DNA of 19,959 nt from contig JBBSBK010000070.1 of the NCBI GenBank assembly GCA_038251315.1, forward strand, positions 1 through 19,959, read 5' to 3'. The position numbers and the translations under genes were made by a program. This DNA comes from JBBKXP01 sp038251315 (GTDB lineage Bacteria > Pseudomonadota > Alphaproteobacteria > Rhodobacterales > Rhodobacteraceae). The notes under the pieces are model-generated. The model searched no databases. It was not told the origin of the DNA and worked only from the letters and a program-made list of their open reading frames with translations. How positions within the stretch are numbered: position 1 is the first letter of the stretch; each line of letters opens with the position of its first letter. Below are positions 14,193 to 19,959 of this stretch, one piece after another.

Positions 14193-15881
14193 ATGGCAAA
14201 ACCGGCGGCATCATGGATCAGGCAGGGCGCGGGCGACGCCGCCTCAGCGACCCGCCGCGTGCTGCAGGTGATCCGCAGGCGCGGCCCGTCGCAGGTGCAG
14301 TTCTGGTTCATCGCGCTTGTCATCGGCATCCTTGCGGGATTGGCAGCGCTGCTATTCCGCCTCGGCATCAACCGGTTGCAAGCCACTGTTTATGGCGTTC
14401 CCGATGTTGCTCACCTGCGAACCCTTGCGGCAGGGCTGGACTGGTACTGGATCCTGCTCATCCCCATTGTCGGCGGCCTGATCGTCGGCCTGATCCTGCA
14501 TCGCTTTACCGACGATGCCCGGGTGCGCACGGTGGCAGATGTGATCGAAGGCGCCGCGCTGCGCGAAGGCCGGGTCGAAGTGCGGCGCGGCCTTGCTTCG
14601 GCCCTTGCCAGCCTCATCACCCTCGGCACCGGCGGGTCGTCTGGGCGTGAAGGGCCGGTCGTCCATCTGGCGGCCGTCATTTCGACCCTGATCTGCCGCT
14701 GGATCAAGGCGGACGGGATCACTGGACGCGATCTGTTGGGCTGTGCCGTCGCGGCCGCCGTGTCAGCCAGTTTCAACGCCCCGATTGCCGGGACGCTGTT
14801 CGCGCTCGAGGTCGTGCTGCGCCACTTCGCGGTCCACGCCTTTGCCCCCATCGCGATTGCGGCGGTGGCGGGCACTGTCATCAACCGGCTGGCCTTTGGC
14901 GATGTGACCGAATTCGTCCTGTCCAGCCAGACGATCCTGTCGTTCTACGTCGAACTGCCCGCGTTTCTGGTTCTTGGCCTTGTCTGCGGGCTGGTCGCGG
15001 TGGTGCTGATGCGGGCGATCTTCTGGGCCGAAACCTTTGCCGACCATGTGCAGACGCGCATCGGCCTGCACCGTGCGTTGCGTCCGATGGTTGCCGGGGC
15101 GCTGCTGGGTCTGTTGGCGATCCAGTGGCCGCACATCATCGGCGTCGGTTACGAGACGACCTCGGACGCCCTGACCGGAAAATTGCTGCTCCACGAGGCG
15201 GTGGTGTTCGCTGCCATCAAGATCGTCGCCGTGGCGATCACGATGGGTGGAAAGATGGGCGGTGGAGTGTTTTCGCCCGCGCTGATGGTCGGCGCGCTGA
15301 CCGGGCTGGCGTTCGGCATCGTCGCCACCGGATTTCTGCCGGACGTGTCGGGATCGGGGACGCTTTATGCCCTCGCCGGGATGGGGGCCGTCGCGGCGGC
15401 GGTTTTGGGTGCGCCGATCTCGACCACGCTGATCGTCTTCGAGCTGACCGGCGACTGGCAGACCGGGCTGGCGGTGATGGTCGCGGTGTCGTTGTCGACG
15501 GCGCTGGCCAGTCGGTTGGTGAACCGGTCGTTCTTTCTCACCCAGCTGGAACGGCGCGGCGTGCATCTGGCGGCCGGGCCGCAAGCCTATCTGCTGGCCA
15601 CCTTCTCCGTCGCAACGATCATGCGGGCCAAGGGTGCGCCAGGTGCCGCCAGCGACGACGTCTGTTGGGATCTGATCCGCGACGACACCTGTATCGACGC
15701 AAGCGCGACGCTGGAAACGCTGATGCCGGTGTTCGAGCGGACCGGCGTGGCCTTTATTCCCGTTGTCAGGCTTGGCAGCGAAGGTACGCCGCCCGACCTG
15801 ATGGGCGCAGTGTTCTATGTTGACGCCCTAAGGGCGATGAACCGGGCGCTTGCCGCCACGGCGGCGGAGGAACATTCCTAA
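14193..15881 (+). CDS. CLC-family chloride channel or transporter
   Basis: CLC proteins are dimeric membrane proteins that move chloride, either as channels or as Cl-/H+ exchangers. The 562-residue product has many hydrophobic helices (about 37-57, 84-102 and others to about 440). It carries the pore motif GREGP (151-155) with the gating glutamate E153, and GGGVFSP (356-362), the GxFxP motif. The first anion motif is not a plain GSGIP but VADVIEGAAL, as in one bacterial subgroup. Residue 207 (LEVV) is Val where ClC-ec1 has the proton glutamate E203, and W422 (TGDWQ) sits where ClC-ec1 has Y445. The soluble tail (about 470-550) looks like a degenerate CBS region. The ATG at 14193 gives the best N-terminus, although the frame is open to 13965 across the divergent gene. 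Its stop overlaps that of the DUF427 gene. Confidence 0.9.
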   Translation: MAKPAASWIRQGAGDAASATRRVLQVIRRRGPSQVQFWFIALVIGILAGLAALLFRLGINRLQATVYGVPDVAHLRTLAAGLDWYWILLIPIVGGLIVGLILHRFTDDARVRTVADVIEGAALREGRVEVRRGLASALASLITLGTGGSSGREGPVVHLAAVISTLICRWIKADGITGRDLLGCAVAAAVSASFNAPIAGTLFALEVVLRHFAVHAFAPIAIAAVAGTVINRLAFGDVTEFVLSSQTILSFYVELPAFLVLGLVCGLVAVVLMRAIFWAETFADHVQTRIGLHRALRPMVAGALLGLLAIQWPHIIGVGYETTSDALTGKLLLHEAVVFAAIKIVAVAITMGGKMGGGVFSPALMVGALTGLAFGIVATGFLPDVSGSGTLYALAGMGAVAAAVLGAPISTTLIVFELTGDWQTGLAVMVAVSLSTALASRLVNRSFFLTQLERRGVHLAAGPQAYLLATFSVATIMRAKGAPGAASDDVCWDLIRDDTCIDASATLETLMPVFERTGVAFIPVVRLGSEGTPPDLMGAVFYVDALRAMNRALAATAAEEHS

Positions 15882-16219
15882 ACTTGCTCGACCTCGACCT
15901 TGTTCTCGTAAAACGCCAGATGCCCGGCAATCGCTTCCATCCCGGCCTTGGGGGTCTCGTAACTCCACGCCGCATCGGCGATCTGGCCACCGTTGGACGC
16001 GATGGAATAATAGGTCGCCGCCCCCTTGTGCGGGCAGGTCGATGTCGTGTCGGATTTGTCGAGAAACTCCATCGCAATGTCGGCGCGTGGAATGTAGATC
16101 ACCGGGGGATAACGCCCTTCGGTCAGTTCCAGCGCTGCGTTGGTTTCGCCGAGCACCGCACCATCGGCGCGAATGACCCAAGTGCCGTCCGACGGGCTTA
16201 TCGTGATATGGTCTGCCAT
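15878..16219 (-). CDS. DUF427 domain protein
   Basis: A 113-residue protein made of a single DUF427 domain. Family features are the opening of the SDGTWVIRADGAVLGET type, the PRADIAMEFL segment, and the TxCPHKGxATYYSI motif (about 61-71), where Cys and His could bind a ligand or metal. Members are small beta-rich proteins found in many bacteria, and their function is not established. A strong Shine-Dalgarno, GGGAGAG on the minus strand (16226-16232), lies 6 bases before the ATG and touches the aminopeptidase P stop codon, so the two genes are probably co-transcribed, pepP first. The TAG stop shares bases with the TAA stop of the convergent CLC gene. Confidence 0.92.
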   Translation of the reverse strand: MADHITISPSDGTWVIRADGAVLGETNAALELTEGRYPPVIYIPRADIAMEFLDKSDTTSTCPHKGAATYYSIASNGGQIADAAWSYETPKAGMEAIAGHLAFYENKVEVEQV

Positions 16220-16231
16220 TGTTGTCTCTCC

Positions 16232-18013
16232 CTATAGCGGCGCGCAGGCGGCGGTCAGCCAGTCGCGCACCGCCCCGTCCACCCGCGGGCCGATGAGGCT
16301 CAGCGTAGCGGCGTGATAGCGATCAATCCAGTCCTGTTCAGCGGTCGACAGCAGACTCACGTCGATCAACCGGCGGTCAAACGGCACATGAGTCAGGGTG
16401 TCGAAAGCCAGCATCTTGCGGTCGTCCGCACCCGGCAGTGCGGGTGCGTCCTGCACGACGATCAGATTCTCGATCCGGATGCCGAATGCACCTTCGCGGT
16501 AATATCCCGGCTCGTTCGACAAGATCATCCCCGCTTCGAGCGGGGTGTCAGAGCGGCGCGACAGCCCTGCAGGGCCTTCATGGACGCTGAGATAAGCGCC
16601 GACACCGTGCCCGGTGCCGTGGTCGTAATCCATGCCTGCGGTCCACAGTGGAAATCGCGCCAGCGCGTCCAGATGGCAGCCCGCGACGCCCGCCGGGAAC
16701 CGCGCCCGGCTGATCGCGACGAGCCCTTGGAGAACGCGCGTGTAACAGGCGCGGTGTTCGCCTGTCGGCTTCCCGACAATGACGGTGCGAGTGATGTCTG
16801 TGGTCCCCTCGAGATATTGCCCGCCGCTGTCCACCAGCAACAACTCGCCCGGTTTCACTGACTGGTTGGATGTCTCTGAGACCCGGTAATGCACGATTGC
16901 GCCATGTGGCCCGGCACCGCAGATCGTCTCGAAACTGATGTCTCGCAGCGCGTTCGTGTCGCGCCGGAAGCCCTCCAGCGCCTTGACCACGCCAATCTCC
17001 GTCAGCCTGCCTTTCGGGGCTTCGGCGTCAAGCCAAGTTAAAAATCGCACCATTGCTGCCCCGTCGCGCAGATGCGCCGCCCGCGCTCCGGCGATTTCGG
17101 CGGTACTTTTGCGGGCCTTGGGAAGGATGCAGGGGTCGGGGGCTTCGCGCAGCGCGTCTTGGGAAATCGTCAGGCGAAGCGATTCGGGCGCGGATTTCGG
17201 GTCGAGGCGGATCGGCGCTTTCAAAGCGTCCAGATAGTCGCGTAGCCCGTGATAGGGGTGGCGTGTGACAACATCGCCGAAATGCGCCAGGACGGCAGCA
17301 TCAGCGGGCGCCTCGGTGAACAGTTGCACCGCACTGTCAGGGCCAAGCACGGCAAAGGCCTGCACCACCGGATTGCGCGGAATGTCACCGCCCCGGATGT
17401 TGAGCAGCCAGCAGATCGAGTCCGGCAGGGTCAGCACCACATGGGCCTGCGGATCCGCCAGCCGCGCCCGCTTCGATGCATGGGTTTCGCCAGCCAGATC
17501 GTCGGGCTGCACCCGGATCGGCGCGGCTGGGCGGGCCGGGCGGTCATCCCACAAGGGGTCGATGAGGTTCGCACCGGGGCGCAGGGTGATCCCCGCAGGG
17601 TCCAGCTTTTCGCGTATCTTTCGCAGCTCGTCGATACTGTGCAGCCACGGGTCGAACCCGACGACCCCACCGTCTGGCAGTTGTCCGATCAGCCAGTCGG
17701 CCAGCGTCGTTTCCGGCCAATGGACAGCGGTAAAGGCATCGGGATCGACCTCGCCGCGCACCTGCACCCGGTAGCGCCCGTCGATGAATACCCCGGCCAC
17801 GTCAGGCGTGACCGCACAGAACCCCGCCGACCCGGAAAACCCGGTCAGCCACTGCAGGCGGGCATCGCAGGGGGCGACATATTCGCCCATATGCGCATCG
17901 GCGCGGGGGACGAGGTAGGCATCATAACCCGCCGCCGCCATCGCCCGACGCAATGCGGCCAGCCGTGGCGGTCCCTGTTCGGGGGATGAGGCGCTGTCAA
18001 ACGTCTGGAACAT
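16232..18013 (-). CDS. Aminopeptidase P family metallopeptidase (Xaa-Pro aminopeptidase)
   Basis: The 593-residue product is the long, three-domain form of aminopeptidase P (M24B), similar in layout to eukaryotic cytosolic XPNPEP1. It removes the N-terminal residue before proline. Two creatinase-like N-terminal domains (about 15-160 and 165-300) precede the pita-bread catalytic domain (about 305-530), and a C-terminal extension of about 60 residues closes the protein. The five metal ligands are visible: D395 (VDSGGQY), D406 (TTDITRT), H469 (GTGHGVG), E501 (SNEPGYY) and E515 (GIRIENL). H375 and H478 fit the proton-shuttle histidines. No signal peptide is seen, so it should be cytoplasmic. The ATG at 18013 is preceded by GAGGG about 11 bases upstream. 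DUF427 follows after 12 bases, and cobT lies 76 bases upstream on the same strand. Confidence 0.94.
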   Translation of the reverse strand: MFQTFDSASSPEQGPPRLAALRRAMAAAGYDAYLVPRADAHMGEYVAPCDARLQWLTGFSGSAGFCAVTPDVAGVFIDGRYRVQVRGEVDPDAFTAVHWPETTLADWLIGQLPDGGVVGFDPWLHSIDELRKIREKLDPAGITLRPGANLIDPLWDDRPARPAAPIRVQPDDLAGETHASKRARLADPQAHVVLTLPDSICWLLNIRGGDIPRNPVVQAFAVLGPDSAVQLFTEAPADAAVLAHFGDVVTRHPYHGLRDYLDALKAPIRLDPKSAPESLRLTISQDALREAPDPCILPKARKSTAEIAGARAAHLRDGAAMVRFLTWLDAEAPKGRLTEIGVVKALEGFRRDTNALRDISFETICGAGPHGAIVHYRVSETSNQSVKPGELLLVDSGGQYLEGTTDITRTVIVGKPTGEHRACYTRVLQGLVAISRARFPAGVAGCHLDALARFPLWTAGMDYDHGTGHGVGAYLSVHEGPAGLSRRSDTPLEAGMILSNEPGYYREGAFGIRIENLIVVQDAPALPGADDRKMLAFDTLTHVPFDRRLIDVSLLSTAEQDWIDRYHAATLSLIGPRVDGAVRDWLTAACAPL

Positions 18014-18063
18014 GGTTAAGCCGCCCTCGTTTCACTTTGCCATAACAACTCCCGCCGGAGGCC

Positions 18064-18084
18064 TCGCATTTCACGAAAATGCGA
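18064..18084 (-). terminator. Hairpin after cobT, without a U-tract
   Basis: The plus-strand sequence TCGCATTT (18064-18071), loop CACGA, AAATGCGA (18077-18084) is a perfect 8-bp inverted repeat starting 5 bases past the cobT stop. On the minus-strand transcript no T-run follows, so it may act as a weak terminator or as a 3' end stabiliser between cobT and pepP. Confidence 0.4.
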
Positions 18085-18089
18085 TTGCT

Positions 18090-19959
18090 TTACGCCACCC
18101 GGCGCATCCCCAATACCCGCGCGCGTTTGCGCGGATCGGCGTCGAACAGCCCGGCCAGTTGTTCGGTCATCGCCCCCGCCAACTGTTCGACATCGGTGAT
18201 CGTCACGGCGCGGTTGTAATAGCGGGTCACGTCATGGCCGATGCCGATGGCGAGCAGTTCGACGGACTTGCGCCGTTCGATCATCGCAATCACATCCCGC
18301 AGGTGTTTTTCCAGATAATTGGCCGGGTTGACCGACAGAGTCGAATCGTCCACCGGGGCCCCGTCGGAAATCACCATCAGGATTTTGCGGGCTTCGCGGC
18401 GCGCCGTCATGCGCCGGTGCGCCCATTCCAGCGCCTCGCCGTCGATGTTTTCCTTCAGCAAGCCTTCCTTCATCAACAGCCCCAGATTGGGGCGGGTGCG
18501 CCGCCACGGCGCGTCGGCGGATTTATAGACGATATGGCGCAGATCGTTCAGGCGGCCGGGTTGCAGCGGCCGCCCGTCGGCCAGCCATTTCTCACGGCTC
18601 ATCCCGCCCTTCCACGCTTTGGTGGTGAACCCCAAGATTTCCACCTTGACCTGACAGCGCTCCAACGTCCGCGCCAGCACGTCCGCACAGATCGCGGCAA
18701 TGGAAATCGGGCGACCACGCATCGACCCTGAGTTGTCGAGCAGCAACGTCACGCAGGTATCGCGAAATTCGGTGTCTTTTTCGACCTTGAACGACAGCGG
18801 CGTCGTCGGATTGGCGACGACACGGGCAAGGCGGCCTGCGTCGAGGATCCCTTCTTCGCGGTCAAATTCCCAACTGCGGTTCTGCTGGGCCTGCAAGCGG
18901 CGCTGCAACTTGTTGGCAAGCCGCGACACGGCCCCTTTCAGCGGTTCCAACTGCTGATCGAGGTAGGCGCGAAGACGTTCCAGTTCCGCCGGTTCGGCAA
19001 GATCCTCGGCCCCGATCTCCTCGTCGAAATCCGACCGGAACACTTTGTAATTTGGATCGGCATCCGAAAATGGCAAGGGCGGCGGCGGGTCCAGCGGGGC
19101 CTCGCCTTCGGGCAGTTCGGCATCCTCGGCCATCTCGGCGTCGGCCATATCGTCGGACGACACCTGAGCCTGCGATTCATCGTCCTGCTGGTCTTGGGAC
19201 TGCTCGGGCGATGCCTCGGCCTCGTCGCTTTCGGACTTGTCGTCGCCCGTCGAATCGGGTTCGTCCTGATCGTCCGACCCATCCTCGGCCGTATCATCCT
19301 GATCGTCGTTCATATCGGGGTCGTCGCCCAACTGATCGCCATAGCCGAGGTCGGCGATGACTTCGCGGGCGAATTTGGCGAATGCCCGCTGGTCCGACAG
19401 AAAATCGGTCACATGATCAAGACGGCCCCCCGCCTGATCCTCGATGAACCCGCGCCACAGTTCCATGACGTTGTCGGCCCCGGCAGGCAAATCGCGACCG
19501 GTTGCCAGATGCCGGATAAGATAGCCCGCAGCGACCGACAGCGGCACATCGCTGGCCTTGGTGATCTGGTCGTAACCTTTGCGCCGGGCCTCATTGCCGA
19601 TCTTGGCGTCGATATTGCCGGCGGTGCCGGGCATATAGCGGGCGCCCACAGCCTCGACCCGCGCAACCTCCATCGCGTCGAACAGGTCTTTGGCCATCTG
19701 GCCTTGGGGCATGTAGCGGGCGGCCACGGCAGCGTCGTGAAATTTGTGGCGCAACGCGAAGGCGTCGGCGGTGCCGCGGGCCAAAAGAACCTCGTCACGG
19801 GTCATCCGGCGGGAAACCTGCGGCAGGCGGATGCTGTCAGCGGTCTGCCCGGCGGGATCGACCGAATAACTGACGGTCAGGTCGGGATCGTCCGCCATGA
19901 CCTTGGTCGCCTCGGCCAAGGCCTTTTTGAACGGATCGGCGGGGTTATCGGTGGGTTTG
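18090..19959 (-). CDS. cobT: Cobaltochelatase subunit CobT (first one or two codons outside window)
   Basis: CobT works with the AAA+ subunit CobS and the large subunit CobN to insert cobalt into hydrogenobyrinic acid a,c-diamide in the aerobic cobalamin pathway. 622 residues are visible. They open with KPTDNPADPFKKAL, which fits the usual CobT start, so only Met and probably one Ser/Thr are missing beyond 19959. Residues about 14-211 form the CobT N-terminal domain. A very acidic, Asp/Glu/Ser/Gln-rich linker follows (about 212-286). The C-terminal von Willebrand factor A domain has the MIDAS motif DNSGS (408-412) and VISDGAPVDDS (about 529-539). An internal TTG at 19919 is in frame, but it leaves off conserved family sequence. 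CobS is usually encoded just upstream, which would be outside the window. The gene ends 76 bases before pepP. Confidence 0.95.
   Translation of the reverse strand, partial: KPTDNPADPFKKALAEATKVMADDPDLTVSYSVDPAGQTADSIRLPQVSRRMTRDEVLLARGTADAFALRHKFHDAAVAARYMPQGQMAKDLFDAMEVARVEAVGARYMPGTAGNIDAKIGNEARRKGYDQITKASDVPLSVAAGYLIRHLATGRDLPAGADNVMELWRGFIEDQAGGRLDHVTDFLSDQRAFAKFAREVIADLGYGDQLGDDPDMNDDQDDTAEDGSDDQDEPDSTGDDKSESDEAEASPEQSQDQQDDESQAQVSSDDMADAEMAEDAELPEGEAPLDPPPPLPFSDADPNYKVFRSDFDEEIGAEDLAEPAELERLRAYLDQQLEPLKGAVSRLANKLQRRLQAQQNRSWEFDREEGILDAGRLARVVANPTTPLSFKVEKDTEFRDTCVTLLLDNSGSMRGRPISIAAICADVLARTLERCQVKVEILGFTTKAWKGGMSREKWLADGRPLQPGRLNDLRHIVYKSADAPWRRTRPNLGLLMKEGLLKENIDGEALEWAHRRMTARREARKILMVISDGAPVDDSTLSVNPANYLEKHLRDVIAMIERRKSVELLAIGIGHDVTRYYNRAVTITDVEQLAGAMTEQLAGLFDADPRKRARVLGMRRVA

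Noticed and set aside
18010..18020. TTAACCAT on the minus strand at the pepP start, resembling a CtrA half-site
   Set aside because: It includes the start codon itself, and no second half-site lies at proper spacing, so it is probably chance.
19040..19330. Low-complexity stretch at the cobT middle taken as a possible tandem repeat
   Set aside because: It encodes the acidic linker normal in CobT proteins, and no regular repeat unit was seen.

Overview
The window is from the chromosome of a high-GC alphaproteobacterium, most likely a member of the Rhodobacteraceae (roseobacter group). The evidence is the gene order murB-ddl-ftsQ-ftsA-ftsZ-lpxC-bamD-recN, the typical sequences of these proteins, and a CobT cobaltochelatase subunit of the aerobic cobalamin pathway. 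No rRNA, tRNA, CRISPR array, transposase or phage gene was seen.

Bases 1-182 hold the last 31 codons of an unidentified gene with atypical base use, then a small hairpin. Bases 183-6134 are the 3' part of the division and cell wall (dcw) cluster on the plus strand. MurB and Ddl make peptidoglycan precursors, FtsQ is the divisome scaffold with a POTRA domain, FtsA is the actin-like membrane anchor, and FtsZ is the tubulin-like ring protein. A good intrinsic terminator follows ftsZ. Bases 6341-10605 continue on the plus strand with envelope genes lpxC (lipid A) and bamD (outer membrane protein assembly), a small predicted secreted protein of unknown function, and recN (double-strand break repair).

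A stretch of about 300 bases without a convincing gene separates recN from an accessory-looking region. There, on the minus strand, an FAD-linked 2-hydroxyacid dehydrogenase (14127-12754) is followed after 62 bases by a PAS-like/LuxR-HTH/alpha-beta hydrolase fusion (12691-10910). A CLC-family chloride transporter diverges from the dehydrogenase on the plus strand. Its stop codon overlaps the stop codon of a convergent DUF427 gene, which lies just downstream of an aminopeptidase P gene. The window ends inside cobT (minus strand), which lacks only its first one or two codons.

Most of the window is ordinary housekeeping sequence. The most unusual item is the three-domain LuxR-type regulator. Its hydrolase half seems to have lost the usual oxyanion-loop HG, the regular GxSxG elbow and the catalytic histidine, so it may be a ligand-sensing pseudoenzyme. 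Other points of interest are several palindromic intergenic elements (before ddl, ftsZ, lpxC and bamD), a CLC protein with valine where the proton glutamate of exchangers usually sits, and the secreted orphan between bamD and recN. I did not find a clear new multi-gene system.
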